From: Patulibacter sp. SYSU D01012
GTDB lineage: Bacteria > Actinomycetota > Thermoleophilia > Solirubrobacterales > Solirubrobacteraceae
Direction of reading: 5' to 3'
DNA length: 64,000 nucleotides
Assembly: GCF_017916475.1 (NCBI RefSeq)
Contig: NZ_JAFMTB010000001.1
Location: 930,001 to 994,000, forward strand
The notes below the pieces were generated by a model. That model saw only the letters and a program-made list of their open reading frames with translations. It had not been told where the DNA came from and did no database searches. The position numbers and the translations under genes were made by a program. Positions 26,140 through 35,435 of the stretch are shown one piece after another. Within the stretch, counting starts at the first letter, position 1. The number at the start of each line of letters is the position of its first letter.

Positions 26140-27516
26140 TCAGGCCCGCCCGAGCACCGCGCGCACGACGGCGGCCGCCGCGTCGAGCTCGTCGCCGGCC
26201 AGCGTGCGCGGGTCGAGCAGCACCCGGCCGTCGGCGATCCGGCCGACGAGCGGCGGGTCGTGCGCCCGCAGCGCGGCGGCCAGCGAGTCGGCCCCGGCGG
26301 GCGGGTCGAGCGCGACGGCGGGCCCCGGCAGGTCGACGAGGGGCAGCGCCCCGCCGCCGACGCGCGCGACGGCCGCCACCACGGTGCCGCCCGTCGCGGC
26401 CGCCAGCCGCTCGGCCCGCGCGCGCAGCTCGCCCTCGGGGGCCGTCAGCATCGCCAGGACCGGGATCTCGCGCAGCGCCCGCCCGGGGTCGCGGTACAGC
26501 GCCAGCGTGGCCGCCAGCGCCGCCATCGTCAGCCGCCCGGGCCGCAGCGCGCGGGCGAGCGGATGGCGGCGGCACGCGGCGACGGCCTGCGCCGTGCCGG
26601 CGACGATCCCGGCCTGCGGGCCGCCCAGCAGCTTGTCGCCCGAGAACGTGACGGCCGCGACGCCGGCGGCGATCGACCGGCGGATCGGCGGCTCGTCCGC
26701 GAGCGCCGCGATCCCCGTCGCGAGCACGCCGGAGCCGATGTCGTCGACGACGGGCACGCCGAGCGCGCACAGCTCCTCGACCGACACGTCCTGCACGAAG
26801 CCGACGGTGCGGAAGTTGGACGGGTGGACGCGCAGGACGAGCCCGGCGCCCGCCGCGATCGCGGCCGCGTAGTCGTCGGCACGGGTGCGGTTGGTGGTCC
26901 CCACCTCGACGAGCCGCGCGCCGGCCTGCGCGATCACGTCGGGCACCCGGAAGCCGCCGCCGATCTCGACGAGCTGCCCGCGCGAGACGACGACGCGGCG
27001 CTCGCCGGTGCCGTCGGCCGGCGCGAGCGCGGCCACGGCGAGCAGCGCGGCGGCGGCCCCGTTGTTGACGACGAGGGCGTCCTCGGCCCCGGTCAGCTCG
27101 CGCAGCAGGCCGGCGACGTGGGCGTCGCGCTGCCCGCGTCCGCCGCCGTCCAGGTCCAGCTCGACGTTGAGGTAGCCCGCGGCGGCGGCCGCCACCGCGT
27201 CCACCGCGGCGGGGGCCAGCGGGGCACGGCCCAGGTTGGTGTGGACGACGACGCCGGTGGCGTTCAGGACGCGGCGCAGCGTGGGCCGCAGGTGCTCCCG
27301 GGCGCGGGCGAGCAGGTCCGCGTCGTCGGCGGCGCCCGCGAGCAGCTCGGCGCGGCGGGCGGCGACGACGACGCGGGCGGCCGCGACCGCCTCGGCGGCC
27401 GTCGGGGCGCCCCCGTCCCCGTCGGCCCGCAGCCGCGCGGCGAGCGCGTCGACGCCCGGCAGCGCGCGCAGGCGCGCGGCGCGGTCGGCGGTCGCGCCCC
27501 CGTCGGGCGCGCTCAT
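26140..27516 (-). CDS. selA: L-seryl-tRNA(Sec) selenium transferase
   Basis: 458 residues. SelA uses PLP and selenophosphate to turn Ser-tRNA(Sec) into Sec-tRNA(Sec). The N-terminal tRNA-binding region has AARLRALPGVDALAARL; then LRRVLNATGVVVHTNLGRAPLAP, the hallmark N-A-T-G-V-V-x-H-T-N-L-G-R, followed by ALVVNNGAAAALLAV, VVSRGQLVEIGGGFRVPDV and the PLP-lysine segment AVTFSGDKLLGGPQAGI. Length matches bacterial SelA. The ATG at 27516 overlaps the selB stop (ATGA), indicating translational coupling. It lies in the order tRNA-Sec, selB, selA, antiporter. Confidence 0.96.
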   Translation of the reverse strand: MSAPDGGATADRAARLRALPGVDALAARLRADGDGGAPTAAEAVAAARVVVAARRAELLAGAADDADLLARAREHLRPTLRRVLNATGVVVHTNLGRAPLAPAAVDAVAAAAAGYLNVELDLDGGGRGQRDAHVAGLLRELTGAEDALVVNNGAAAALLAVAALAPADGTGERRVVVSRGQLVEIGGGFRVPDVIAQAGARLVEVGTTNRTRADDYAAAIAAGAGLVLRVHPSNFRTVGFVQDVSVEELCALGVPVVDDIGSGVLATGIAALADEPPIRRSIAAGVAAVTFSGDKLLGGPQAGIVAGTAQAVAACRRHPLARALRPGRLTMAALAATLALYRDPGRALREIPVLAMLTAPEGELRARAERLAAATGGTVVAAVARVGGGALPLVDLPGPAVALDPPAGADSLAAALRAHDPPLVGRIADGRVLLDPRTLAGDELDAAAAVVRAVLGRA

Positions 27517-29030
27517 GCGCCCGTCCCCGCCGCGCGGCGGGTCAGCACGCGGCGGTCGTCGGGCCGGCGCAGCGTCAGCCGCTGCGCGTCCAGGTGCTCG
27601 AGCAGCGCCTGCGCGGGCTTGCGCGAGATGCCGAGGGCGTCGCGCACCTCGCTCAGGCTGATCGACCCGTCGGCCGCGATCCGCCCGACGATCGTCGCGG
27701 TCGCCGCCGCGACGACGTCGGCGTGCCCGTGCAGCCGGCCGGAGACCCGGACGGCCCGTCCGGCGGCGACGAGCGCGGCCAGCGCCGGCGGATCGTCGAT
27801 CGTCGCCTCGGACGGGAACGCCAGCCCGGCGTCGCGCAGCCGCGCCTCGAGCGCGAGGGCGGCGGGGGAGAGCGGCGCCGGCACCGGACGCACCGGCCGG
27901 ACGGGCGCGGTGGGCTCGGGGGCGGCGGCGGGCTCGGGGACGCCGTCGCGCCGCCGGCGCAACGGCGCCAGCAGGTCCTCCCGGCGGCCGTGCCGGCGGG
28001 CGTCGGCGTCGAGCACGCGGCCACCGCCGAGCGTCGACGGCGGCGAGGGTCGACGGACGACGACGTGGTCGCCGTCGGCCGCCGCGAGCGGGCGCTCCAG
28101 GCGCAGCTGGAAGAGGTCGTCCTCCAGGTGCGAGAGCCGCGCCGGGGTCTCGCGGGTGCCGTGGTGGACGTGCACGCGCTCGCCGTGGCGGTGATCGGTC
28201 AGCGCGAGCGCGCAGTCGAGCACCAGGCGCTCGCGGCGGGCGCCCGGGGCCGCGAGCACGTCGCCCCGCCCGACCTCGCGGGCCCGCACGCCGCCCAGCG
28301 CCACGGCGACCCGCTGACCGGCGGCCGCGCGCTCCCGGGGGTCGCCGTGCACCTCCAGGCCGCGCACCCGCACGCCGCGCGCGCCGGGCAGCAGCTCCAG
28401 CGCGTCCCCGACGGCGAGCGTGCCGGACCACAGGGTGCCCGTCACCACCGTCCCGCGGCCGGCGACGACGAAGGAGCGGTCGACGTGCAGGACGGGCGGT
28501 CCCGCGGCGTCGGCGGCGTCGTCCGCCCGGGCCGGCACCGTGGCGGCGAGCCGCTCCAGGGCCGCGCGGACGTCGTCGATCCCGTCCCCGGTGCGGGCGG
28601 AGCACGCCACGATCTCGCGGCCCGGCAGCAGCTCCGCGGCCTCGGCGGCGGCGCGGGCGGGATCGGCCAGGTCGCTCTTCGTGACCGCGACGATCCCGCG
28701 CTCGACGCCCAGCCCGCGCAGCACCTGAGCGTGTTCGACGGTCTGCGGCATCACGCCGTCGTCGGCGGCCACGACCAGGAGGAAGCAGTCGATCCCCGTC
28801 GCGCCGGCGACCATCGTGCGCACGAAGCGCTCGTGGCCGGGCACGTCGACGAGCGAGAGCGCCCGCCCCGACGGCAGCTCCAGCCGGGCGTAGCCGAGCG
28901 CGATCGAGATGCCGCGCTCGCGCTCCTCGGGCAGCCGGTCGGTGTCCGTGCCCGTCAGCGCGGCCACGAGCGCAGTCTTGCCGTGATCGATGTGCCCGGC
29001 GGTGCCGAGGACGAGGGGCGCGCCGCTCAC
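27513..29030 (-). CDS. selB: Selenocysteine-specific elongation factor
   Basis: 505 residues, somewhat shorter than E. coli SelB (about 614). SelB delivers Sec-tRNA(Sec) to in-frame UGA codons and binds the SECIS hairpin with its C-terminal winged helices. G1 is [18 protein letters not shown]3 is [15 protein letters not shown], and G4 is [13 protein letters not shown]-Tu-like domains 2-3 follow ([17 protein letters not shown]). After a Pro-rich linker at about 325-350, the C-terminal winged helices end with [23 protein letters not shown]. The GTG at 29030 has GAAGGGA 5-6 bases upstream and overlaps the stop of a 10-codon leader ORF. The shorter C-terminus suggests fewer winged-helix units. 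Confidence 0.95.
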   Translation of the reverse strand: MSGAPLVLGTAGHIDHGKTALVAALTGTDTDRLPEERERGISIALGYARLELPSGRALSLVDVPGHERFVRTMVAGATGIDCFLLVVAADDGVMPQTVEHAQVLRGLGVERGIVAVTKSDLADPARAAAEAAELLPGREIVACSARTGDGIDDVRAALERLAATVPARADDAADAAGPPVLHVDRSFVVAGRGTVVTGTLWSGTLAVGDALELLPGARGVRVRGLEVHGDPRERAAAGQRVAVALGGVRAREVGRGDVLAAPGARRERLVLDCALALTDHRHGERVHVHHGTRETPARLSHLEDDLFQLRLERPLAAADGDHVVVRRPSPPSTLGGGRVLDADARRHGRREDLLAPLRRRRDGVPEPAAAPEPTAPVRPVRPVPAPLSPAALALEARLRDAGLAFPSEATIDDPPALAALVAAGRAVRVSGRLHGHADVVAAATATIVGRIAADGSISLSEVRDALGISRKPAQALLEHLDAQRLTLRRPDDRRVLTRRAAGTGA

Positions 29031-29059
29031 GCGTCCCTTCGGGTGGCCGGGGTCGCCAT
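29027..29059 (-). CDS. Leaderless 10-codon uORF coupled to selB
   Basis: The ATG at 29059 is 7 bases after a TACCGT box and encodes [10 protein letters not shown]. Its TGA (29029-29027) overlaps the GTG of selB as GTGA, and the selB Shine-Dalgarno-like GAAGGGA lies inside it. It may be how the leaderless mRNA recruits ribosomes for selB. It is predicted from layout only. Confidence 0.5.
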   Translation of the reverse strand: MATPATRRDA

Positions 29060-29144
29060 GGCGCCAACGGTAGCGCCGCGGTGCGGCGGTCCGGGCGCGC
29101 GGGCGCCCCGGTCGCGGGCGACGGCCGACCGCGGCGGGCCGGGA

Positions 29145-29236
29145 CGGAGCGGCGAAGGAGTCGAACCTTCCCAGCGCGGCACGCGCGCCGCCACCGGCTT
29201 TGAAGGCCGTTCGGGGCACCGGCCCCGGGCCGCTCC
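29145..29236 (-). tRNA. selC: tRNA-Sec (anticodon UCA)
   Basis: The minus strand folds into a selenocysteine tRNA: an 8-bp acceptor stem (GGAGCGGC with GCCGCTCC), 6-bp D stem (CGGGGC/GCCCCG) with a 4-base loop, anticodon loop CTTCAAA with anticodon TCA, a long variable arm with stem GCGGC/GCCGC, and T arm GAAGG-TTCGACT-CCTTC. The discriminator is G and the CCA end is not encoded. It is between selB and selD, on the same strand. Confidence 0.96.
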
Positions 29237-29340
29237 GAGCGGCGCGACGGGGCCGCGCCGGCACCGAGCGTAGCGGCAGGCCCCCGGCGGCCCGTCCTCG
29301 CCGCACGACCGCCTCCGGCGCGGGGCCGCCGTCCGGTCCG

Positions 29341-30363
29341 TCAGCGCACGGCGATCGTCCCGCTCTCGCCGGCGACGAGCCGGCCCACGACGACGCCGGG
29401 CACCCCGTCCGCGGCGTCCTCCGGCAGGGCGACGAGCAGCCCGCCCGACGTCGTCGCGTCCACGACCAGGCGGCGGCGCCACTCCTCCACGCCGTCGGCG
29501 TAGGTGGCGAACCGCGACGCCCACTCCGCGTTGCGGCGGCTGCCGCCGTTCACGCCGTCGTCGCCGCGCAGCAGCGCCTCGACGCCCTCGATCGCGGGCA
29601 CCGCGGACGCGTGCACCTCGGCGGCCAGGCCGCTCTCGCGGGTCAGGTTGTGCAGGTGCCCCAGCAGGCCGAAGCCGGTCACGTCGGTCATCGCGTGCAC
29701 CCCCGCCGCGACCGCCGCCTGCGCGGCCTCGGCGTTCAGCGTCGTCATCACGTCGACCGCGCGGGCGAGCGTGGCGTCGTCGCAGCGTCCGCGCTTGCGG
29801 GCCGCGACGATGGCCCCCACGCCCAGCGGCTTCGTCAGCACGACGACGTCGCCCGCGCGGCCGCCGGCGTTGCTGACGTAGCGCTCGGGGTGCACCGTGC
29901 CGGTGACGGCCATGCCGTACTTCGGCTCGGCGTCGTCGATCGAGTGGCCGCCGACGAGCGCGGCGCCCGCGGCGGTCACGACGTCCAGCCCGCCCTGCAG
30001 GATCCGGCCGAGGACCTCGGGCCCCAGCCGCTCGAGTGGGAAGGCGACGAGGTTGAGCGCGCTGACGGGCGTGCCGCCCATCGCGTAGACGTCGGAGAGC
30101 GCGTTCGCGGCGGCGATCCGGCCGAAGTCGTACGGGTCGTCGACGAGCGGCGTGAAGAAGTCCGTGGTCTGGACGAGCGCCAGGTCGTCCGTCAGCCGCA
30201 CGACCGCGGCGTCGTCGCCCGTGGCGGTCCCGACGAGCACCCGCGGGTCGGTCGTGGGCGGCAGGTCCAGCACGATCGGCAGCAGCGCCGACGCGGGCAG
30301 CTTGCACCCGCAGCCCGCGCCGGCGGCGAGCGAGGTCAGCGGCGGCGCGGCGGGGGAGGACAT
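29341..30363 (-). CDS. selD: Selenide, water dikinase (selenophosphate synthetase)
   Basis: 340 residues. SelD makes selenophosphate, the selenium donor for SelA, from selenide and ATP. The catalytic segment GAGCGCKLPAS has Cys rather than Sec at the active site, with the essential Lys following. Other motifs are VGTATGDDAAVVRL, DFFTPLVDDPYDFGRIAAANALSDVYAMGG, GGHSIDDAEPKYGMAVTG and MTDVTGFGLLGHLHNL. A TATGGT box lies 6 bases upstream of the ATG at 30363, so it is probably transcribed as a leaderless mRNA of its own, ahead of tRNA-Sec, selB and selA. Confidence 0.97.
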   Translation of the reverse strand: MSSPAAPPLTSLAAGAGCGCKLPASALLPIVLDLPPTTDPRVLVGTATGDDAAVVRLTDDLALVQTTDFFTPLVDDPYDFGRIAAANALSDVYAMGGTPVSALNLVAFPLERLGPEVLGRILQGGLDVVTAAGAALVGGHSIDDAEPKYGMAVTGTVHPERYVSNAGGRAGDVVVLTKPLGVGAIVAARKRGRCDDATLARAVDVMTTLNAEAAQAAVAAGVHAMTDVTGFGLLGHLHNLTRESGLAAEVHASAVPAIEGVEALLRGDDGVNGGSRRNAEWASRFATYADGVEEWRRRLVVDATTSGGLLVALPEDAADGVPGVVVGRLVAGESGTIAVR

Positions 30364-30429
30364 GCGGCCACCATAGCCCCGGCCGGCGTCGATGCCGAGC
30401 GGGCGCCGCGGCCCGGGTGCGGGCGCGCG

Positions 30430-30969
30430 TCAGCGCTGGTACGCGTCGCCGCGGTCGTCGAGGCGCGAGCGCTCCGGCGGTGCGGCCAGCGCCGCGTCCG
30501 ACGCCGAGCCGACGGTCCCGTCGCTCGGGCCGTTCGCCGGCGGGTCCGGGACGGGCGCGCCGGCCAGGCCGGCGGCGCTGGCGGGCACCCGGGAGTCGCG
30601 CTCGCGCTCGAGCACGAAGATCTCGATCACGATGTTGGGGTCGAAGAGGATCTGGCTCTGGTACGTCGCGACCCGCCGGCCCAGGCGACGCTGGACCATC
30701 GACACCAGCAGGCCCTCCATGTCGTTCTGCCACAGCTGGCGGAACGCGCGGACCTCGTCGTGGTGGCCGTTGGCGAGCATCGTCTCCTCCGCGACGGTCA
30801 GCCCGCCGCGCAGGACGATCGTCAGCAGGTCGTCCAGCAGGTAGCTCTTCGCCTCGACGGGACCGCGGCCCCAGTACTTCTTCTGGACCGCGACCATCTC
30901 GTTCGAGAGGCCGGCGAGGACCGCGCCCAAGGGGGCGTCGGCAGGGGGCGTGGCGTCGGATCCGGGCAT
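30430..30969 (-). CDS. MpsC/DUF2294-family protein, with C-terminal extension
   Basis: 179 residues. The DUF2294 core (about residues 15-125) is seen as LSNEMVAVQKKYWGRGPVEAKSYLLDDLLTIVLRGGLTVAEETML, with the family's Y-x-G-R-G-P motif, followed by RRLGRRVATYQSQILFDPNIVIEIFVLE. The last roughly 50 residues are Pro/Ala-rich and disordered. In Staphylococcus a member of this family, MpsC, is encoded with the MpsAB bicarbonate/sodium system, but its own role is unclear and no mpsA or mpsB is here. ATG at 30969 gives a full domain. It is 66 bases upstream of selD on the same strand and divergent from a paralogue at 31400. Confidence 0.85.
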   Translation of the reverse strand: MPGSDATPPADAPLGAVLAGLSNEMVAVQKKYWGRGPVEAKSYLLDDLLTIVLRGGLTVAEETMLANGHHDEVRAFRQLWQNDMEGLLVSMVQRRLGRRVATYQSQILFDPNIVIEIFVLERERDSRVPASAAGLAGAPVPDPPANGPSDGTVGSASDAALAAPPERSRLDDRGDAYQR

Positions 30970-31399
30970 GGAGGGGGAGTCGGTGGAGGCTGCGGGGCCG
31001 CCCGACGGCCACACCCTACCTTGGTGGCGGGTCCGGGGAACCGCGCTGGACGGGTGGGGGGCGTCGATCGCGGGGGGCGTTCCGGCGTCGCGGCGCAACG
31101 TCGCCGACGTCAGGGCGTCGCGCCCCCCTGCCGGTCCCGCGCGGCCGGCAGGCGACGGCGTTCGACGGCCCTCGGACGGACGGGCGGGGCGGGCGTCGCC
31201 CCTCCGTGCCGCGCGACGCGGCGGACGCGAGCGTACGCCCGCATGCCGTGCGTCTTTTGCAAGAATTGGGCGTGCGAGCCGCCGCCGGATGCCGCCTTCG
31301 GGTGGAAGCCGACGGGGAACGTGCGTACACCCCTGGCCCCTTGCTGTTCTCCTCGGCCGAGGTGACGCACCGTTCCCTGAGGAGGGCAAGGAGGTTCAT
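30970..31399. other. 430-bp intergenic region between divergent MpsC/DUF2294 genes
   Basis: It has no convincing gene. A relatively AT-rich patch at 31250-31275 (CTTTTGCAAGAATTGGG) and a TAGGGT box on the minus strand near 31017 could hold the divergent promoters. The plus-strand gene has a strong Shine-Dalgarno AAGGAGG at 31388-31394, rare in this window. Confidence 0.45.
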
Positions 31400-31813
31400 G
31401 TGCCGGGCACGGCCGACACGGGTGGACGAAACCTGCATTCCGCGATCAACGACCTCGTCGTCCGCGTGATGCAGGAATACACGGGGCGAGGCGCGACGCG
31501 CGCCCGCACGGTGCTGTCTCCCGACACCGTCATGGTCCTGCTGGAGGACACCTTGACGAAGGGCGAGCAGACGCTCGTCGAGCACGGGCGGACCGAGGAG
31601 GTCCTGTCGATCCGCCGCACGTTCCAGCAGGCGATGAGCGCCGAGCTCACCGCCGAGGTCGAGCGGCTGACGGGCCGCGAGGTCATCGCGTTCCTGAGCG
31701 CCAACCACGTCGAGCCCGACTACTCCGCCGAGATCTTCGTGCTCGGCAGCCGGCGGGCGGCCGGGACGGCCGACCCGGGCGTGCACGGCGACAGCACGCC
31801 GGCCGACGCCTGA
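31400..31813 (+). CDS. MpsC/DUF2294-family protein
   Basis: 137 residues, almost entirely the DUF2294 core: LHSAINDLVVRVMQEYTGRGATRARTVLS, then DTVMVLLEDTLTKGEQTLVEHG and VERLTGREVIAFLSANHVEPDYSAEIFVLG. It is soluble, without signal peptide or membrane helix. The GTG at 31400 is fixed by AAGGAGG 5 bases upstream; the overlapping ATG at 31398 is in another frame. One of three paralogues in the window (30430, 31400, 51102). Its function is unknown beyond the family link to the MpsABC bicarbonate/membrane-potential system. It converges on rpiA across a strong palindrome. Confidence 0.87.
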   Translation: MPGTADTGGRNLHSAINDLVVRVMQEYTGRGATRARTVLSPDTVMVLLEDTLTKGEQTLVEHGRTEEVLSIRRTFQQAMSAELTAEVERLTGREVIAFLSANHVEPDYSAEIFVLGSRRAAGTADPGVHGDSTPADA

Positions 31814-31835
31814 GGGCGCGGCGGCGGCCCGGCGG

Positions 31836-31861
31836 GCGGCGCCCCCGGCCGGGGGCGCCGC
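31836..31861. terminator. 26-bp perfect palindrome, bidirectional terminator candidate
   Basis: GCGGCGCCCCCGG followed immediately by its reverse complement, between the convergent MpsC/DUF2294 gene (stop 31813) and rpiA (stop 31876). No U tract, as common for actinobacterial hairpin terminators. Confidence 0.65.
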
Positions 31862-31875
31862 GGCGCCCCCGACGC

Positions 31876-32520
31876 TCAGCGGTGCCGGTGCTCGACGGCG
31901 TCGCCGTCCGCGATCAGCAGCTCGCGGACGAGCTCGGGGGCGAACAGCCCGTGGTCGACGACGCCCGGGGTGGCGTCCAGGCGCGCGGCGAGCGCGCGGG
32001 GGTCGGTCAGGTCGGCCGGCAGGTCGGCCAGGACGCCGCCGTCCGCGGTCGGCGGCGCGTCCCGCAGCACCGCGCCCGGCAGGTGCGCGAGCGTGGCCGC
32101 CAGCCCGAACGGCTGCAGCTCGAGCGGCACGGCGCGCGTCAGCCGCGGCACGAGCTTCGACGCGCCGACGACGCACAGGAAGCGGTCGGCCGCCGCGATC
32201 AGGATGCGCTCGCGGGTGTGGGCGCCGCCGCCGCCCTTGATCGCCCAGCCGTCCGGAGCCACCTCGTCCGCGCCGTCGATCGCCAGCGCGTAGCGGTCGT
32301 GGTCCGCGGCGTCGACCACCGTCAGCCCCGCCCCCTGCGCGGCGGCCTCGGTGGCCGGCGACGCGACGGCGAAGCGGGCCCGAGACCCGCGCTCGCCCAG
32401 CGCCGCGGCCACGCGCGCGACCGTCGACCCGGATCCGAGCGCCACGAGCGTCCCGTCCTCGACGAGCGCCGCGGCGGCCCGCGCCACGACGACCTTCTCG
32501 TGCTCGTCGCGCGCGGCCAT
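31876..32520 (-). CDS. rpiA: Ribose-5-phosphate isomerase A
   Basis: 214 residues, the usual RpiA length. It interconverts ribose 5-phosphate and ribulose 5-phosphate in the pentose phosphate pathway. Motifs: VALGSGSTVARVAAAL (phosphate-binding G-S-G-S-T), AIDGADEVAPDGWAIKGGGGAHTRERI, with the D-G-A-D-E and K-G-G-G-G-A-H-T-x-E catalytic segments, and ASKLVPRL. The late segment ATPGVVDHGLFAP is also typical. A TATCGT box is 7 bases before the ATG at 32520, so leaderless transcription is likely. It is unrelated in function to the surrounding selenium genes. Confidence 0.95.
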   Translation of the reverse strand: MAARDEHEKVVVARAAAALVEDGTLVALGSGSTVARVAAALGERGSRARFAVASPATEAAAQGAGLTVVDAADHDRYALAIDGADEVAPDGWAIKGGGGAHTRERILIAAADRFLCVVGASKLVPRLTRAVPLELQPFGLAATLAHLPGAVLRDAPPTADGGVLADLPADLTDPRALAARLDATPGVVDHGLFAPELVRELLIADGDAVEHRHR

Positions 32521-32581
32521 GCCGGGGACGATAGGGGAGGGCGCGACGCGCCCCGTGGGACCGGCGGCGCCGGCGGGCGGG

Positions 32582-34126
32582 TCAGCCCTCGTACCGCACG
32601 AGCGACCGCGCGATCGCGCGCATCTCGTCGTTCGTCAGGCTGTTCTTCAGCGTGTTGTTGATCCAGTACGTGCCGCTCGGCGTCTGCCAGATCAGGCGGC
32701 GGATGCGGCGGCCGTCGTACTCGATCCTGTACGTCCGCCCGGCCAGGCGCGTCTCGTCCTTGGCCAGCGCGAGCACCGGCGGGTTCTTCCACGTCGTGCC
32801 CTGGACGCCGTAGTACTGGCCCGCGCCGTCCTGGCCGCCCGCCAGGTACACGACCAGGCGGTAGGCCTGCCAGGGGTAGGTCTCGCCGTTGCGGGACTGG
32901 ATGTCGTACGCCCGGGAGTCGTCGTCCTCGTAGCGCGCCTCGTGCTCCATGAGCTTCGGCAGGTAGACCGGCGCCTTCGTGAAGCCGCGCGCGATCCTGT
33001 CGCGGACCACCTGCTTCGCCGCGGCCGCCCCGTCGGTCAGGGTGGCGGGCGTCTTCGCGGTCGCGCGGCGCTTGCGCTTCGTCTTCTTCTTGGACGCCGA
33101 GGACGGGGAGGGCTTCGTGCGCGCGGCCTCGCGCTTCTTCGCGCTCGGCGGCGCGTCGGGGTGCAGGAACTGCTTCGCGGCGGCAGCGAGCGCCTGCGGG
33201 GTGGCCTGCAGCGCGCCCTCCGAGGTGTCGGTCACGTCGAGCGACACCCGCTGCGTGGGGTGGCCGACGACGCCGAGCGCCAGCTTCGCCACGCCGAGCA
33301 GGCCGCGCGAGGACCGGATGTCGGTCTTCACGTGGTCGGTGATGGTGTCGACGAGCTCGTCCTGGTTCTGGATGAGCGACGACGTCGCCATCTGCGCGCG
33401 CGCCTCGGTCAGGTAGTGCTGCTGGCGCGCCTCGCGGACGATGTCGTTGTCCAGGTGGCGGAAACGCACGTACGCGAGCGAGTCCTCGCCGCACAGCCGC
33501 TGGTAGCCGGCCGGCACGTCGATCGCGGCGTACGGCTCGCTGCCGCCGCCGGCTGGCGGGTTGTTGTCGTTGAAGTACTTGCGGTCGACGTCGGCGTAGA
33601 AGCAGCCGAAGTCGTTGACCGCCTGCGAGAAGGCGGTGAAGCGGATCGAGACGACGTGGTGGATGTCGAACGGCTCGCCCGGCGTGGAGAGGATCCGCTT
33701 GAGCGTGTCGATCAGGCCGTCGGTGCCGTTGCCGAAGGCGCTGTTCAGGCGGACGGGCTGGCCGTCCTTGCCCGTGATGATCAGGTCGCGCGGCAGCGAC
33801 AGCATCGTCGTGGCCTTCGCGTCCGGGTCCAGGCGCACCAGGATCATCGTGTCTGAGCGCGACCCGCCGGCCTCGCCCTTGCGGCGGTCGTCGCCGACGA
33901 GCAGCAGCGTCTGCGGCTTGCCGGGCGTGACGTCGGACAGCGCCTCCGCCGTCTTCTCGTCCACCCCGCCGCCCTTGCGCACGATCTTGTCCGTGACGTC
34001 CTGCGCCTCGCCCTGGATGGCCGTGGCGACGGTGGCGCCGGTCGCGCCGAGGACGAGGACGCCGGCCAGCAGGAAGCGCAGGGCGAAGCCCAGGCCGGGG
34101 CGAGGGGTGCGGGGCGGGGTGCTCAT
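32582..34126 (-). CDS. LytR-CpsA-Psr (LCP) family cell-wall ligase
   Basis: 514 residues. One N-terminal membrane helix (LGFALRFLLAGVLVLGATGATVA) anchors an extracytoplasmic LCP domain at about residues 70-290. Motifs include LLLVGDDRRKGEAGGSRSDTMILVRLD, TTMLSLPRDLII and AYVRFRHLDNDIVREARQQHYL; the conserved Arg and Asp residues bind the polyprenyl pyrophosphate donor. LCP proteins attach teichoic acid, arabinogalactan or capsule polymers to peptidoglycan. A Lys/Arg/Ser linker at about 325-365 leads to a second C-terminal domain of about 140 residues, ending in NNTLKNSLTNDEMRAIARSLVRYE, which I do not recognise. It lies between rpiA and the fdh operon, same strand. Confidence 0.9.
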   Translation of the reverse strand: MSTPPRTPRPGLGFALRFLLAGVLVLGATGATVATAIQGEAQDVTDKIVRKGGGVDEKTAEALSDVTPGKPQTLLLVGDDRRKGEAGGSRSDTMILVRLDPDAKATTMLSLPRDLIITGKDGQPVRLNSAFGNGTDGLIDTLKRILSTPGEPFDIHHVVSIRFTAFSQAVNDFGCFYADVDRKYFNDNNPPAGGGSEPYAAIDVPAGYQRLCGEDSLAYVRFRHLDNDIVREARQQHYLTEARAQMATSSLIQNQDELVDTITDHVKTDIRSSRGLLGVAKLALGVVGHPTQRVSLDVTDTSEGALQATPQALAAAAKQFLHPDAPPSAKKREAARTKPSPSSASKKKTKRKRRATAKTPATLTDGAAAAKQVVRDRIARGFTKAPVYLPKLMEHEARYEDDDSRAYDIQSRNGETYPWQAYRLVVYLAGGQDGAGQYYGVQGTTWKNPPVLALAKDETRLAGRTYRIEYDGRRIRRLIWQTPSGTYWINNTLKNSLTNDEMRAIARSLVRYEG

Positions 34127-34211
34127 GGGGACCGCGAGGGGACCGCGGCCGGGCGCGGCCGCGGCCCCCGACTGTAGCGGAGGGCCCGCGGCGCGACGCC
34201 GGGCGCCGGGG

Positions 34212-35435
34212 TCAGTAGGCGACGGCGTCGGGCGACGCCGCGGCGCGGGCGTCGGCGCGCTCGCGCTGCGGTCCGACGGTCTGCACGGGGTCCTCGGCGG
34301 ACACGCGTCCGGCCTTGAAGATCGCCCAGCGCTCCAGGGCGGACCCCGCCATGAGCGCCGCGCCGCCCGCGACCGCGGCGGTGCGGGAGCGGCGTCCGGC
34401 GGTGGCCAGGACGGTCGCGCCGCCGAGCGCGCAGGCCTTCGCGGCCAGGTTGAGCGGCCGCACCGTGGGGTGGTGGTACGACGCCGCGATCCGCGGGTCG
34501 AGCCGGCGCTCCATGTAGGCGGACGCGGCGGCCTCGAGCACGCCGCCCGCCACGCCCATCGCGCGGCCGGCGCGCGCGCCCGCGACCGGGGTCAGGGCCG
34601 TGGCCGCGCCCCCCGCGGACGCGAGCGACGAGCCGGCGAAGACGAACGGCATCGTCCGGCGCGCCTCGCTCCACACGGGCACCGCGGTCGTCGTCAGCAG
34701 GACGGCGGTGTAGGTCGCCACGAACGGCCCGGACAGCGTCGCCGCGGCCTGGGACGGCACGCCGAGCAGCGCGGGCGGGAAGCCGACGATCTGCCACAGC
34801 GCCGCCACGCCGGTCGAGCCGCCCAGGATCGACAGGCCCCAGGTGCCGACGCTCATCGGCGACGTGATCTTGAAGACCCGCAGCATGTTGAGGAACCGCG
34901 CGGGCCGGCCCAGGTCCATGATCAGCAGGACGGGGGAGACCGCGGTCGCGACGACGGAGACGGCCGACGCGCTCTGCGCCAGGCGGACCTCGCCGCCCAG
35001 GCGCGCGACGCCGGCGAGGACCGCGGACGCCCCGCCGAGGCCGCCCGTGAAGAAGTACCAGGGCACCTCCCACGTCCACACCGGGGTCTTGACGACCTGC
35101 TGGCCGTAGTAGGTGCGCGGCTCGGCGTCCGGCACCATCTGCCGCTCGCCGCGGGCCCCGCCGCCCCCGCCGCGCCGCCGCCGGCCGCGCGTGCGGTCGC
35201 GGGCCGGCTGCTGCGGCCGGATCTCGCGGTGGGCGGCCGCCACCGCGGCCGCCGCGCCCTCGCCGGCCCGTGCGCCGGTGCCGGGGGCGTCGCCGGTCAT
35301 GGGCGCGGCGCCGGCGCCGGCCAGCGGCGTGCCGCCGGTGCGGGTGCCGCCCGTCGCGCGCAGCTCGGCGCCGGACGGGCGGTCCGCCGGGTCGTCGGGG
35401 CCGTCCGCGTCGTCGCGGGGCGGCACGGTGCTCAT
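34212..35435 (-). CDS. NrfD/PsrC-family membrane subunit of formate dehydrogenase
   Basis: 407 residues. A 90-residue Gly/Arg/Ala-rich N-terminal extension precedes DAEPRTYYGQQVVKTPVWTWEVPWYFFTGGLGGASA, the typical NrfD start, then about eight membrane helices with LLIMDLGRPARFLNMLRVFKITSPMSVGTWGL. NrfD-type anchors carry electrons from the Fe-S subunit to the quinone pool without heme. It is the last gene of the fdh operon: its ATG at 35435 overlaps the stop of the Fe-S subunit as ATGA. The C-terminal 35 residues are soluble. The usual partner in Sec-FDH of E. coli is a cytochrome b (FdnI) instead. Confidence 0.9.
   Translation of the reverse strand: MSTVPPRDDADGPDDPADRPSGAELRATGGTRTGGTPLAGAGAAPMTGDAPGTGARAGEGAAAAVAAAHREIRPQQPARDRTRGRRRRGGGGGARGERQMVPDAEPRTYYGQQVVKTPVWTWEVPWYFFTGGLGGASAVLAGVARLGGEVRLAQSASAVSVVATAVSPVLLIMDLGRPARFLNMLRVFKITSPMSVGTWGLSILGGSTGVAALWQIVGFPPALLGVPSQAAATLSGPFVATYTAVLLTTTAVPVWSEARRTMPFVFAGSSLASAGGAATALTPVAGARAGRAMGVAGGVLEAAASAYMERRLDPRIAASYHHPTVRPLNLAAKACALGGATVLATAGRRSRTAAVAGGAALMAGSALERWAIFKAGRVSAEDPVQTVGPQRERADARAAASPDAVAY

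Noticed and set aside
31243-31365. 40-codon plus-strand ORF with a C-x2-C pattern (MPCVFCKNWAC) in the gap between MpsC/DUF2294 genes
   Set aside because: No ribosome site or promoter at the right distance, and no sign of a conserved zinc-binding fold beyond the few Cys residues. It may be worth checking for conservation.
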